In this document: positions 7,537 through 17,107 of the stretch, one piece after another
Position numbering within the stretch: position 1 is the stretch's first letter
Layout of the letters: each line of letters opens with the position of its first letter
NCBI GenBank assembly: GCA_002708845.1
Contig: PAPI01000022.1
Coordinates: 310,001-374,000, forward strand
Direction: 5' to 3'
DNA length: 64,000 nucleotides
Source: Leeuwenhoekiella sp.
GTDB lineage: Bacteria > Bacteroidota > Bacteroidia > Flavobacteriales > Flavobacteriaceae
The notes under the pieces: generated by a model
What the model was told of the DNA's origin: nothing
The model's database searches: none
Seen by the model: the letters and a program-made list of their open reading frames with translations, nothing else
Program-made: the position numbers and the translations under genes

Positions 7537-8631
7537 TTATAAATACTTAATAGGATTGGTGTTTTCTTCTGATAAAACGACTGCAAAATTAGTAAATTTT
7601 TTCGTAAGAAAGTCAGCCATAATATTTTTTGTGTATTGTTCGCTTTCGTAGTGCCCTATATCGAGCAACAGGATCTGATTTTCAGCCTGATAAAACTGAT
7701 GATACTTTAAATCTGCAGTGATATAAGCATCTGCGCCTGCAGCACGGGCAGCATCAATGGCAAAGCTTCCGCTTCCGCCTAAAACCGCCACGCGTTTAAC
7801 GTCTTTATGAAGCAGGGCTGAATGGCGAATACCTCCTGTTTTAAAGGCCTTTTTTACCTTATTGAGAAAAGCCTTTTCATCCATAGGATTTGGTAAAGTG
7901 CCTATCATACCCATTCCCAGATTTTGATTGCTATTCTCTAAAGTTATTACCTCAAAAGCCACTTCCTCGTAGGGGTGAGCCTTAAATAAAGCTGAAAGTA
8001 CTTTCGATTCAAGTCGTGCCTCAAATGTAAGGCTGAGTTGTTTCTCGGCTTCAATATGTAGTTGTCCTCTCTCGCCTACTGTCGGATTACTGTCAGCATT
8101 GCCTTTAAAAGTACCTTCTCCTTCCAGGCTGAAACTGCACGCGTCATAGTTACCAATATTACCTGCACCGACTTCAAAAAGCACTTTTCGAACTTCTTCA
8201 AAAGACGCGTGCGGAATGTAGGTTGTTAATTTTTTAATCGCCCCTTTTTTCGGAATCAGAATTTTTCGATCGTTAAGATCAAGAGCGTCACACATACCTT
8301 TGCTCACGCCGTGGGGCACGTTGTCTAATGCAGTATGAATAGCATAAATAGCGATATTGTGCTGTATAGCTTTTAGGACTACCCGTTCCACATAGTTTTT
8401 ACCGGTGATTTTTTTGAGCCCGCTAAAAATTATGGGGTGAAAACTTACAATAAGGTTACAATGCTTATTAATTGCCTCGTCAAGCGTTTTTTCGAGCGTG
8501 TCTAACGTGACCAGAATTCCTGTAATTTCAGAATTGCGGTTGCCAATCAGGAGGCCAACATTATCAAAATCTTCGGCATTGGCTAGAGGAGCAAAGTCCT
8601 CAAGCGCTTCAATAATCGTTTTTAATTGCAT
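7537..8631 (-). CDS. Nif3-like dinuclear metal centre protein
   Basis: A 364-residue protein of the Nif3/YbgI family (GTP cyclohydrolase I type 2 fold), which forms hexamers with a two-metal centre. The AEDFDNVGLLIG motif near the N-terminus, VSFHPIIFSGLKKIT (metal-binding His), and DIGHYESEQY near the C-terminus are the family marks. Like other Bacteroidota members it contains the inserted PII-like domain in the middle (about residues 130-235). The start at 8631 (MQLKTIIEALEDFAP) fits the family; an ATG at 8685 would add 18 unrelated residues and run into the divergent lpxK promoter region. The exact biochemical role of the family remains unsettled. Its neighbour 1 base downstream is the zinc-ribbon-family gene, a common pairing. 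Confidence 0.93.
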   Translation of the reverse strand: MQLKTIIEALEDFAPLANAEDFDNVGLLIGNRNSEITGILVTLDTLEKTLDEAINKHCNLIVSFHPIIFSGLKKITGKNYVERVVLKAIQHNIAIYAIHTALDNVPHGVSKGMCDALDLNDRKILIPKKGAIKKLTTYIPHASFEEVRKVLFEVGAGNIGNYDACSFSLEGEGTFKGNADSNPTVGERGQLHIEAEKQLSLTFEARLESKVLSALFKAHPYEEVAFEVITLENSNQNLGMGMIGTLPNPMDEKAFLNKVKKAFKTGGIRHSALLHKDVKRVAVLGGSGSFAIDAARAAGADAYITADLKYHQFYQAENQILLLDIGHYESEQYTKNIMADFLTKKFTNFAVVLSEENTNPIKYL

Positions 8632-8698
8632 AAATAAAGAGTCTGCTGTATTTGGTAAAGTTAGGCAATGCTTCTTTGAGAACAAGGTTGGAGTTTTA

Positions 8699-9772
8699 AT
8701 GTTGTCTTCCGTTTATAAAGGTGGCATTTGCTCTAAAAGTAATACCTTCGAACTTGTGAAAAAGCTACGTTTAATCCTTTGGCCTTTTGCTGTTGTATAC
8801 GATGGTATTACGCGTGTACGGAATTTATGCTTTGAGAAAGGCATTTTTCAAGAGCAGACTTATGATTTTCCGGTAATTGGTGTTGGGAATCTTTCGGTAG
8901 GCGGTACGGGAAAAACACCGGTTATAGAATATTTAGTCCGGTTACTTCAGGATCACTATAAAATTGCAACCTTAAGTCGGGGTTATGGTCGCAAAACAAA
9001 AGGTTATCTGGATGTGGCGCCTGAAAATTCAGCTGCAGAAGTAGGAGATGAGCCGCTTCAGTTTGCCAGAAAATTTAATCGGATTCAGGTAGCTGTCTGT
9101 GAAAAGAGGCGTCTTGGTATTGAACGCCTACGCCAAAAGAAGCGGGCGCCAGAGGTTGTTTTGCTGGATGATGTATACCAGCATCGGTATGTAAAACCGG
9201 GTTTTCTAATTATGCTTACTGCATATACGGATTTGTTTTATACGGATTTTGTGTTGCCGGCCGGAAACCTTAGAGAATCAAACTCTGGCGCAGCACGTGC
9301 AGATCTTGTGGTGGTAACTAAATGTCCTTTAGATTTGCCGGAATCGGATCGTATTAAAATTAAAGAACGAATTTCCAGATATAGCGAAGCTCCGGTTTAT
9401 TTTTCAAGCATCGCTTATGGTTTGCCTACAGATGCGACAGGTGAGGTAGAATGGCAACTGCTTAAAGATCAGAAAATAAATGTGGTGACCGGGATCGCAA
9501 AGCCGAAGCCGTTTTTAGATTATCTGGATCAAATGGGTCTGAATTACGAACACTTGGAATTCGATGATCATCACACATTTAGTTCAACAGAATTAGAACT
9601 GTTAGATGGTAAAAATAAGATTTTGACTACCGAAAAAGATTACGTGCGATTGCAGGGTAAACTAAAACAGACTCAATTATTTTACCTGCCTATTGCCGTG
9701 CAATTTCTGTCAGGTGCAGCAGACTTTGATAAGAAGATATTAAAATTTACTGAAGACTATTCCCGTACTTAA
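8699..9772 (+). CDS. lpxK: Tetraacyldisaccharide 4'-kinase
   Basis: LpxK phosphorylates the 4' position of the lipid A disaccharide precursor at the inner membrane. With the ATG at 8699 the protein has 357 residues. The Walker A segment GNLSVGGTGKTPVIEYL lies at 63-79, followed by TLSRGYGRKTKG, DDVYQHRYV and DDHHTF, all family motifs. The ATG at 8699 has a GGAG Shine-Dalgarno 5 bases ahead. A GTG at 8756 would give 338 residues starting KKLRLILWPF, closer to where the family normally starts, so that start is a real alternative. It is divergent from nif3 and converges with the histidine kinase, overlapping its 3' end by 4 bases with no terminator between. Confidence 0.93.
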   Translation: MLSSVYKGGICSKSNTFELVKKLRLILWPFAVVYDGITRVRNLCFEKGIFQEQTYDFPVIGVGNLSVGGTGKTPVIEYLVRLLQDHYKIATLSRGYGRKTKGYLDVAPENSAAEVGDEPLQFARKFNRIQVAVCEKRRLGIERLRQKKRAPEVVLLDDVYQHRYVKPGFLIMLTAYTDLFYTDFVLPAGNLRESNSGAARADLVVVTKCPLDLPESDRIKIKERISRYSEAPVYFSSIAYGLPTDATGEVEWQLLKDQKINVVTGIAKPKPFLDYLDQMGLNYEHLEFDDHHTFSSTELELLDGKNKILTTEKDYVRLQGKLKQTQLFYLPIAVQFLSGAADFDKKILKFTEDYSRT

Positions 9773-11991
9773 AGAATCACATTCTTGCGTTTTAGCGCAT
9801 TGTGAATCTTAAAGAAGAATTCTTCAACCTTATAGGGTTTTGGAATGATATCATTGAATCCGGCCAGATAAAAATCATCAATATTTTCATCAATAGTTAC
9901 TGCGGTAAGGGCTAGAATAGGCAAATCTTTATTGAATTCTCTGATTTTTTGAGTGGCTTCGATACCGCTGATTCCCGGCATATGAATATCCATCAGAACT
10001 AAATCGTAATTTTCAAACCGTACCTTTTCAATTGCAATCTCACCATTATCGGCTACATCGCATTTCATCTCGTTTTTCTCAAGAATTTTGCGGGTTATCA
10101 TCTGGTTAATCTTATTGTCTTCAACCACAAGTAGTTTGCGTCCCTTAAGTGCTTCGTAGTCTATTTCGTAAACACGTTCTTCGGGTTCTTTCTTGTTTTG
10201 AGTAAGACCGTATTTGATATCGAAGAAAAACCTGGAACCCTTTCCTAAAGTACTTTCGAGCTCAATTTTACTTTTCTGAAGTGTTAGCAGGCGCTTAACG
10301 ATAGAAAGTCCAAGGCCGGTGCCACCAAACTTGCGGTTGATTTGTACCGATCCCTGTGTGAAATTTTGAAAAATATCTTTCTGTTTTTTCTTACTGATTC
10401 CCTCGCCGGTATCTTCAACCTCAAAATGCAAATACGTTTGGGTTTCATTGCGGTTCAATTGTTTGATGCGTACAAAAATATCCCCATCCCGCGTAAATTT
10501 ATTTCCGTTACCTATGAGGTTGATAAGAATTTGCGAGATCATTAAAGGGTCCCCAATTATTTGATCGGGAATTTCTGAGTCGTATTCTAAATGTAGTTTG
10601 TTTCCTTTTTCTTGAGCAGAACGTTCAAGGGCAAACAGCACATCATCTACGCGCTTGCGCAGGTTGAATGTCGCCTGCTCCACTTCAACCTTGTCGGCTT
10701 CAAGTTTGTTGAGGTCAAGAATGTTGTTAATAAGTGAAAGCAGGTATTCTCCTGAAAACTTCAAAGAGTCCAGGTGTTTTTTTTGCTCCTCCGTTGGATT
10801 CTCGCTCAAAAGTAAATGGGTGAGCCCGGTCACAGCATACATAGGTGTGCGCAGTTCGTGGGTGATGGTAGATAAAAATTGAGCTTTTACTACCGAAGCT
10901 TTTTCTGCATTTTCCTTAGCAATTACAAGTTCTGCATTTTTAGCCTGTAGCAATTCATTTGCTTTAGCTCTAAGGTTGTTATTCTTATAAAGGGATAGGG
11001 CTAAAAGACAAAGTATTGTAAAAAGTGCGATGATTAAAACCGTTGTGATTTTATTAGCCTGAACGCGTTTTGAAACGTCGTAATTATCAGGATTTATATC
11101 GGCGATCAATGCATTGCGGGCGGCAAGATTGCGGGTGCTTACACGATCTTCCTGAAAATACAATTGCGCTTTTTTTGTGTAGAGTTCGAGATAGTTAAGT
11201 GCGTTTTCGGTGTTCCCCCTTTTTCGGGCGACTGTGCTTAGTAATCTAAGCGCTTCGGTTTCAACCAGTGGGTAACTGTCTTCTTTACTCAGGTTATACG
11301 CTTCAAAAGCACTGTCAAAACTACTATCAAGATTATTTAGATTATTATGACTTCGCGCATTAAACAACTTAAGTCGCGCAATATTATAATTATTTCCGGG
11401 ATCATTCAGTTTTGAGAAAAACTGTATGGCCTTTTGAAACTCTTGAATAGCACTCTCATCTTTTTTCTGTTCCTGAAGAATGGAACCTTTATATAAATGA
11501 GCAGTAGCTAAGCTTTGTTTGGCATTTTTTTCTCCCGAACTCGCAAAAATTGTAATGGATTGGTTCAGAAATTTGAGAGCCTCGGCCTTGTTGTTGGTTT
11601 TGTCGAGAATCTGTGCATAGATTAAATAATCTTCGGCAAGTTTGTTTAATTCCTGTAATTCCTGATGAATTTTAATGGCTTCGTGAATTTCTGGGAAGGC
11701 TTTATCATATTCGCCCTGCTTCAAATACACGTTTGCAAGCAACTGCTGGCTAAGACCAACAAGACTCTGGTTATTAATTTCACCTGCTAATTGCTTTGCT
11801 TCCTGAATTTTCAGAATAGACTTATCAAACTCTGCAGTATTAATATCATTAAGACCTTCCAAAAGAAGGTAATTTACCTGAATCTCTTGTGTTGTCTTCA
11901 GATTCTTTGGTTTTTGGCCAAAAGCGTTGAAGCAGAATAAAGTAAAAAGTACAACAACAAGATTTCTGTCGAAGAGCATTATTGTGTTCAT
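9769..11991 (-). CDS. TPR hybrid sensor histidine kinase with receiver domain
   Basis: A 740-residue membrane-bound hybrid kinase. Residues 5-25 are a signal peptide or anchor, followed by a periplasmic region of TPR repeats (about 40-280), one transmembrane segment (315-335), and a coiled-coil linker. The HisKA domain has its phosphoacceptor at His378 (ITHELRTP). The HATPase has the N box (NLIGNGNKFT, 491-500), G1 (DTGEGIS) and G2 (GGTGLGLSI). The receiver domain has Asp668 (LVLMDIHMP) and Lys718. The N box carries GN where most have AN, a mild variation. There is no DNA-binding output and no partner regulator nearby, so the signal must go to an unlinked protein. ATG at 11979 is an alternative start. 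The neighbour lpxK converges on it. Confidence 0.93.
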   Translation of the reverse strand: MNTIMLFDRNLVVVLFTLFCFNAFGQKPKNLKTTQEIQVNYLLLEGLNDINTAEFDKSILKIQEAKQLAGEINNQSLVGLSQQLLANVYLKQGEYDKAFPEIHEAIKIHQELQELNKLAEDYLIYAQILDKTNNKAEALKFLNQSITIFASSGEKNAKQSLATAHLYKGSILQEQKKDESAIQEFQKAIQFFSKLNDPGNNYNIARLKLFNARSHNNLNNLDSSFDSAFEAYNLSKEDSYPLVETEALRLLSTVARKRGNTENALNYLELYTKKAQLYFQEDRVSTRNLAARNALIADINPDNYDVSKRVQANKITTVLIIALFTILCLLALSLYKNNNLRAKANELLQAKNAELVIAKENAEKASVVKAQFLSTITHELRTPMYAVTGLTHLLLSENPTEEQKKHLDSLKFSGEYLLSLINNILDLNKLEADKVEVEQATFNLRKRVDDVLFALERSAQEKGNKLHLEYDSEIPDQIIGDPLMISQILINLIGNGNKFTRDGDIFVRIKQLNRNETQTYLHFEVEDTGEGISKKKQKDIFQNFTQGSVQINRKFGGTGLGLSIVKRLLTLQKSKIELESTLGKGSRFFFDIKYGLTQNKKEPEERVYEIDYEALKGRKLLVVEDNKINQMITRKILEKNEMKCDVADNGEIAIEKVRFENYDLVLMDIHMPGISGIEATQKIREFNKDLPILALTAVTIDENIDDFYLAGFNDIIPKPYKVEEFFFKIHNALKRKNVIL

Positions 11992-12046
11992 TAAGCCACT
12001 AATATAGCCACTTTGACGAAAATATACTTTGTTTTGACTAAGATTT

Positions 12047-13042
12047 TTAAGATATCTTTAAAATAAGATCTATAAGTCTTGAGGAATAACCCGTTTCATT
12101 ATCATACCAGCCAATTAACTTAACAAGATTTCCAATTACTGAAGTCATTTGACCGTCAACAATGCACGAGTGTGTATTGCCTACAATGTCAATTGAGACG
12201 AGAGGGACAGTTGTGTAATCAAGAATACCTTTTAGATGACCGGTAGAAGCTTTCATAAAGGCTTCATTAATTTCTGCACTTGTTGTCTCTCTCGCAACAT
12301 TCAGCGTCACATCGGTTAACGAACCGTTAGGCACAGGAACCCGAATACCGCAGCCGCCTATTACGTCATTTAAGTCAGGGAAAATTTTTGTAAGTGCTTT
12401 TGCCGCGCCGGTTGTAGTTGGTACAATAGATTGTCCCGCAGCCCTGGCTCTTCTCAGATCGTGATGCGGTTGATCATGCAGGCTTTGATCTGTTGTATAG
12501 GAATGCACCGTCGAGATGTAGGCCTGTTTGATGCCACAGAGGTCTTTAACGACCTTGATCATGGGCGCGGCATTATTGGTCGTACAACTGGCATTTGAGA
12601 TAATACGGTCGTGAGTATTTAAGATATCGTCATTAACACCCAAAACAACAGTTTTAATGGTGTCATCCGCTGGCGGAACGCTTAAAATGACCTTTTCAGC
12701 TCCTGCATCCAGGTGGCCCTGCAACATCTCTAAAGTTTTGAATTTCCCGGTAGCTTCAATTACAATTTCAACACGTGCATCCTGCCAGGCATTTGCTCGC
12801 GGAGTAGCATTTTGAAATAATCGAATTGATTTTCCATCAACAAGAAGCTGCCCATTCTCAAAGTTAACAGTGGCATCAAATATCCCGTGAATACTATCGT
12901 ATTTTAAAAGATGAGCCAAAGTAAACCCGTCTGCGAGGTCATTAACGGCAACTACTTCGATATCCGGATGATTGTGCAGGAGTCTAAACAGTCTTCTGCC
13001 AATACGCCCAAAACCGTTTATACCGATTTTGACTTTGCTCAT
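12047..13042 (-). CDS. gap: Type I glyceraldehyde-3-phosphate dehydrogenase
   Basis: A 331-residue GAPDH that converts glyceraldehyde-3-phosphate to 1,3-bisphosphoglycerate with NAD. The nucleotide-binding GINGFGRIGRR start, the catalytic Cys153 in ASCTTN, His180, and the GWYDNETGYS C-terminus are all present. VNDLAD near residue 33-38 keeps the Asp that favours NAD over NADP. It begins 11 bases after lipA on the same strand, so the two may be cotranscribed. The protein is ordinary in length. Flavobacteria often carry two gap copies; from this window one cannot tell whether this is the glycolytic or the anabolic one. Confidence 0.96.
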   Translation of the reverse strand: MSKVKIGINGFGRIGRRLFRLLHNHPDIEVVAVNDLADGFTLAHLLKYDSIHGIFDATVNFENGQLLVDGKSIRLFQNATPRANAWQDARVEIVIEATGKFKTLEMLQGHLDAGAEKVILSVPPADDTIKTVVLGVNDDILNTHDRIISNASCTTNNAAPMIKVVKDLCGIKQAYISTVHSYTTDQSLHDQPHHDLRRARAAGQSIVPTTTGAAKALTKIFPDLNDVIGGCGIRVPVPNGSLTDVTLNVARETTSAEINEAFMKASTGHLKGILDYTTVPLVSIDIVGNTHSCIVDGQMTSVIGNLVKLIGWYDNETGYSSRLIDLILKIS

Positions 13043-13053
13043 AGCTTTAAAAT

Positions 13054-13926
13054 CTAATTGATGTGTTTTTGAGCTTTATAGGAAGAGCGTACCAGCGCGC
13101 TGCTTTCTACATGTCTGAAGCCCATTTCAAGCCCAAAAGTCTCGTATTTTTTAAACTGATCGGGTGTAATAAATTGTTTGACGGGAAGGTGTTTCTTCGA
13201 AGGCTGAAGGTATTGACCTATAGTTACCACATCTACATCAGCTTCACGTAAGTCACGCAGGGTTTGTAAAACCTCTTCTTCCGTTTCGCCAAGACCCAAC
13301 ATAATACCAGACTTAGTACGGTTTATGCCTTGCTGCTTTAAGTATTTCAGAACTCCAAGGCTTCGGTCATACTGGGCTTGAATGCGTACTTCTCGAGTAA
13401 GACGCTTCACGGTTTCCATATTGTGCGAAACCACTTCAGGAGCAACTTCTACAATTCGGTCTATGTTGCGCTCGTTGCCCTGAAAGTCAGGAATCAGGGT
13501 TTCTAATGTAGTTTGGGGGTTCATCCGTCTGATGGCATTCACCGTTTCAGCCCACATGATTGACCCCATATCTTTTAAATCGTCACGATCTACCGATGTA
13601 ATAACCGCGTGTTTGATTCCCATCAATTTAATGGAACGGGCAACCTTTTCGGGTTCTTCCCAATCCAGCGTATCAGGTCTTCCGGTCTTTACACCGCAAA
13701 ATCCGCAGGATCGTGTACATACATTACCCAGAATCATAAAGGTAGCTGTACCCTCACTCCAGCATTCCCCCATATTAGGGCAACTTCCTGAAGTGCAAAT
13801 CGTGTGCAGGTCGTATTTGTCAACCAGGCTTCGGAGTTCGGTATATTTTTTTCCGGTAGGTAATTTTACCCGTAACCATTTGGGTTTAGGTTGCCGTACC
13901 GGCGCAGTTATCGTCTCACTATTCAT
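13054..13926 (-). CDS. lipA: Lipoyl synthase
   Basis: A 290-residue radical SAM enzyme that inserts two sulfurs into octanoyl groups on the E2/GcvH lipoyl domains. Cys44, Cys49 and Cys55 (CTSGSCPNMGEC) bind the auxiliary cluster. Cys70, Cys74 and Cys77 (CTRSCGFC) bind the radical SAM cluster. The conserved RSSY near the C-terminus is present. The start at 13926 (MNSETITAP) is chosen because an upstream ATG at 13968 adds 14 residues unlike the family and lies upstream of a good -7 box (13946-13953). The gap gene follows 11 bases later. No lipB is adjacent. Confidence 0.96.
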   Translation of the reverse strand: MNSETITAPVRQPKPKWLRVKLPTGKKYTELRSLVDKYDLHTICTSGSCPNMGECWSEGTATFMILGNVCTRSCGFCGVKTGRPDTLDWEEPEKVARSIKLMGIKHAVITSVDRDDLKDMGSIMWAETVNAIRRMNPQTTLETLIPDFQGNERNIDRIVEVAPEVVSHNMETVKRLTREVRIQAQYDRSLGVLKYLKQQGINRTKSGIMLGLGETEEEVLQTLRDLREADVDVVTIGQYLQPSKKHLPVKQFITPDQFKKYETFGLEMGFRHVESSALVRSSYKAQKHIN

Positions 13927-13945
13927 TCTCAATTTTTTTGCTCTG

Positions 13946-13953
13946 CAAAGATA
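13946..13953 (-). promoter_or_regulatory. Bacteroidota -7 promoter box for lipA-gap
   Basis: On the minus strand this reads TATCTTTG, a perfect match to TAnnTTTG, 19 bases before the lipA ATG. The -33 element is weak. It also argues that the lipA start is at 13926 and not 13968. Confidence 0.5.
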
Positions 13954-14158
13954 CAAACTGCCGGCCAATTATAAGACTTTGGCAGTAAAGCTTAAGCTTA
14001 GTGAAGCGATTATAAAATACATATGAGGACTATGTGTTAACTATCTTAACATCAAGAGGCTGTAAGCGTTAAAGATATAGCAATTAGGAATTCGTTGGGA
14101 GAAACTGCTACCTAATCCTACTACTTTTACATCAGTATTAAACTTAATAAGAAGAATC

Positions 14159-14353
14159 ATGAAACGTCTAACATTACCATTTTTAATCATCGCAATATTG
14201 ACTGGGGTATATGGTTTCGGAGGATTTAATTTGTGGGGTACTGAAGCTTCAAGAGTTTTGTTCCTAATCTCTGCAGACCTTTTTGTGGTTTCTTTATTCG
14301 CAAAATTTCTTTTCCGAAAAAGAGCCCATGTTGCCCAACGTATAGAATCTTAA
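14159..14353 (+). CDS. DUF1328-like small membrane protein
   Basis: A 64-residue protein with two hydrophobic segments (about 4-22 and 31-50), a GVYGFGGF turn and a basic tail (FRKRAHVAQR). The layout and the LFxxSADLFVVSL segment resemble the DUF1328/YtjA family of small inner-membrane proteins of unknown function. It is a single-gene unit: a 232-base gap lies upstream (13927-14158) and a strong terminator at 14384-14413 follows. A TACTTTTA box at 14122-14129 is a possible -7 element about 30 bases before the ATG. The family match is by eye and not certain. Confidence 0.6.
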   Translation: MKRLTLPFLIIAILTGVYGFGGFNLWGTEASRVLFLISADLFVVSLFAKFLFRKRAHVAQRIES

Positions 14354-14383
14354 AAAATTACATAAAACTTTCACCTCTAATTT

Positions 14384-14413
14384 AAAACTGCTTTAATACA
14401 AAGCAGTTTTTTT
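14384..14413 (+). terminator. Intrinsic terminator
   Basis: A perfect 11-bp stem (14384-14394 with 14400-14410), a 5-base loop, and a run of T. It ends the small membrane protein transcript before the next gene at 14465. Confidence 0.88.
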
Positions 14414-14464
14414 ATTGTCTAAATTGTAGCACAATTCTTGTTGTTCATTTTTGAAACACATTTT

Positions 14465-15868
14465 ATGCGCGTCTCTTTACTTCTACTATTCTCTTTCGTT
14501 TTTACAACTAATGTTGGTAATGCTCAGGACCAAACCCTGCTCAAGGGTATGGTTACTGAAACCCAGGTGAGTAATGACACTCTTAGTTTACCTTATTCCA
14601 TTTACCTGCCGGTTAATTATTCGGCTAAACAACCTTCTAAAGTGCTTTTTGTTTTTGATCCCGATGGTGAGGGGGTTAGGGCATCTCGATTGTTTACCGC
14701 AGCTACAGAGCCCGATGACTTCATAATCGTGTCCAATAATTTTGCTCTGCATCAATCCTTAGATAGTCTGGATGCAAACGCAAACAAGGCCATCTTAATG
14801 ATGCGCGATGTTTTTTTGAAAGTCCCCATAAAGCAAAATGATATTTATCTTACCGGACTGCGCAGTGGAGCCCGGGTAGCAAGTGCTCTTTCTTATGTTG
14901 TGACTAATGCCACGCGTGTGTTACTGGTAGATGATATTTATTTTGCAAATCGCTTCAGTCGCAGAGCAGGACGAAATCTGGTAATGGGCTTAGTGGGTCG
15001 TTCTTCGCCAAATTATTATCAAATGAGTGACTATTTCTATTTGATGAATACTTTTAGCAGGGATAATGAATTGTATGCTTATGGAAAGACTGGAGAATGG
15101 CCTGATGCTGTTCTATTGCGAGTGATGCTCAACAGACTTAAACATCTCAACGATGAGCGTCTAAACCGAAAACTTCCCGATACCGCCTATGCAGTTGATT
15201 ATTCCAAAGATTTGGAAGCCTTGAAGTCAATCATTACTAACGGAGAATACCTTACGGGTTACGACCTGATTAAGGATGCGAAAGGAGATTATCGCGGATA
15301 CGTTGACCTGGATGCTATTCGGGATTTGCAGCGCAGTGTGAGACGTTCTGAAGCATACAGCCGGGCGCGAAAAAACGATCGTTCAGGAAACATCGAAGAG
15401 CAACTTCTATTGGAAGACATTGATTATTTCCTCGATGAGGATTTTGCGATGGCCAATTTTGAAAACCTGGGTTATTGGGATGAGCGCATCAAACAATTTG
15501 AAGCTGCATCAAAAAATAACAGTAAGCCCAGAGAACAGGAGGTGGCTCACCGTATTTTAGGATTTATAGATTATAAAATTGAAGATTTTCTGTTTTTGAA
15601 TACTCAAAGATTGATTCCGCAGCGGATTTTTGTAAATGTGCTCAATACCCTGCTTCATCCTGAAGAGTCTCAATCATATTTAAATATTATAAGTCTATCG
15701 GCTCAGGACAAGGATTACAATACGGCCTACTTTTATCTGGAAGAATTGCTTAAGCAGGGGTATGGGGACTACGAAAGTCTATATGAAATCCCCAATACCG
15801 AATTGCTTAAGATCAAGCCTACTTACAATCAACTGATAAAGAGTTACCTGGGTAAAGCTAAATTTTAG
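14465..15868 (+). CDS. Exported alpha/beta-hydrolase-like protein, function unknown
   Basis: A 467-residue protein with a signal peptide (MRVSLLLLFSF.., ending near GNAQ at residue 21). Residues 40-180 look like an esterase-type alpha/beta hydrolase: SLPYSIYLPVNYS, then PSKVLFVFDPDGEG, then IYLTGLRSGARVASAL. The nucleophile elbow would be GLRSG with Ser134, a loose fit to GxSxG; no clear catalytic Asp/His follows, so it may be inactive. The rest (about 230-467) is helical and without a family I recognise; its last part resembles TPR-like pairs. The start at 14465 is chosen for the signal peptide over an ATG at 14438. It converges with the MFS gene, overlapping its 3' end by 11 bases. Confidence 0.7.
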   Translation: MRVSLLLLFSFVFTTNVGNAQDQTLLKGMVTETQVSNDTLSLPYSIYLPVNYSAKQPSKVLFVFDPDGEGVRASRLFTAATEPDDFIIVSNNFALHQSLDSLDANANKAILMMRDVFLKVPIKQNDIYLTGLRSGARVASALSYVVTNATRVLLVDDIYFANRFSRRAGRNLVMGLVGRSSPNYYQMSDYFYLMNTFSRDNELYAYGKTGEWPDAVLLRVMLNRLKHLNDERLNRKLPDTAYAVDYSKDLEALKSIITNGEYLTGYDLIKDAKGDYRGYVDLDAIRDLQRSVRRSEAYSRARKNDRSGNIEEQLLLEDIDYFLDEDFAMANFENLGYWDERIKQFEAASKNNSKPREQEVAHRILGFIDYKIEDFLFLNTQRLIPQRIFVNVLNTLLHPEESQSYLNIISLSAQDKDYNTAYFYLEELLKQGYGDYESLYEIPNTELLKIKPTYNQLIKSYLGKAKF

Positions 15869-17084
15869 TAAGCGCCCTGCTTTCTTCAGCTTCAAGTTTA
15901 CTTTTGATGTAATACAGAAGAGCTACGGCTACGAGACATAAGCCAACCATAGCAATCCAGGTGACCTCATAATCAAATCGGTTTACAAGTTGCATTCCTG
16001 AATTGTGCCCAAATATGTGGGAAAGCGAAAAAGACATACTGTAAAGACCCATGTATGCTCCCTGACGCCCCAGTTTTGCACGGCGTAAGGCAAAAGCATT
16101 TCCAAAGGGAAATGCAATCATCTCGCCTAAAGTTGCTACTGCCATCCCTACGATAAGGATCCCGGCCCACGAATTAATAAAAAAAGCTCCAAAGCTCAAA
16201 CCGGTGAGTAATAAGCCCAATATAACATTGGTCACCTGCGACCAGTTTTTACGTTCCATAAAAGCGATGAGGGGCATTTCAAAAATGAAAATGATGAAAC
16301 CATTCATTCCTAAAAGCAATCCTATCTGAGATTCGGTTAAATCCCTAACCTCTTTGTAATAGAGCGGTACGGTTGAAAAATACTGAACAAAGACAACCCC
16401 AAATAAGGCCAGAGCTACTAAGAACAGTACATATAGGTGGTCTTTATAGGGCGAGAGCGGTGTTTCTATTAAAATTTCCTGATCAGTTTCTTTAGCTTTT
16501 TTAGGGTTTAGCGTTCGGAATAACAGCAAGCCTGCTAAAATACAGGTTATGCCATCTACCCAGAATAAACCAAAATAACCAATACTTGCAATAATGAGTC
16601 CGCCAATTGCTGGCCCTGCTGAAAAACCCAGATTAATTGCCAGCCTGATTAGCGTCAGGGAACGGGTTTTGTTTTCAGGTTTGCTATACGCGCTTAGCGC
16701 AACAAAAAATGCCGGTCTTGACATATCTGCGACGGCAATAAGCAGGAAAAAGCCAAGGCATATCGCCCAAAAACCGGTAGTAAGTTGAAGAAGAAAGAAT
16801 CCGATGCCAGTGCCCAGCAAACTGAATAGAATGGTCTTATAGTAGCCTAAACTGTCTGAAAGTTTACCACCCAGCCAGGAACCAAAGAGTGAACCAAAAC
16901 CAAAGCAGGTCATAACCCAGCCTACATCACTCAGGCTAAATTTGAGATCATCTCTTAGGTAAAGTGATAAAAAAGGAATCACCATGGCACCGGCTCGGTT
17001 TACAAAAGTGATGAGCGCAAGCCACCAAACTTCTTTAGAGAGGCCTCTAAACGTATTGAGATAAGCGTTAAAAAGGGTTTTCAT
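15858..17084 (-). CDS. MFS transporter (drug/metabolite exporter type)
   Basis: A 408-residue major facilitator with about 12 transmembrane segments. The loop 2-3 motif appears as GSWLGGKLSDSLGYYK (about 68-83), typical of the DHA/MdtG-like exporters. The RAGAMVIPFLSLYLRDDL start is also common in this group. The substrate cannot be told from sequence. It is preceded by an unusual 190-base leader (17085-17283) with a promoter box, a small open reading frame, competing hairpins and a terminator 24 bases before this ATG; see the entries there. Together these suggest induction by transcription attenuation. It converges with the exported hydrolase-like gene. Confidence 0.88.
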   Translation of the reverse strand: MKTLFNAYLNTFRGLSKEVWWLALITFVNRAGAMVIPFLSLYLRDDLKFSLSDVGWVMTCFGFGSLFGSWLGGKLSDSLGYYKTILFSLLGTGIGFFLLQLTTGFWAICLGFFLLIAVADMSRPAFFVALSAYSKPENKTRSLTLIRLAINLGFSAGPAIGGLIIASIGYFGLFWVDGITCILAGLLLFRTLNPKKAKETDQEILIETPLSPYKDHLYVLFLVALALFGVVFVQYFSTVPLYYKEVRDLTESQIGLLLGMNGFIIFIFEMPLIAFMERKNWSQVTNVILGLLLTGLSFGAFFINSWAGILIVGMAVATLGEMIAFPFGNAFALRRAKLGRQGAYMGLYSMSFSLSHIFGHNSGMQLVNRFDYEVTWIAMVGLCLVAVALLYYIKSKLEAEESRALTKI

Positions 17085-17107
17085 AGATTAGTGTGGTTGT
17101 TAGAAAT

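Noticed and set aside
8498-8698. Longer in-frame extension of lpxK to 8498
   Set aside because: It would run antisense through the nif3 N-terminus and adds sequence unlike any LpxK; the ATG with GGAG at 8699 or GTG at 8756 is far better.
13532-14026. A 164-codon plus-strand frame opposite lipA
   Set aside because: lipA on the other strand is a certain gene, and the plus-strand product has no recognisable domain or promoter.
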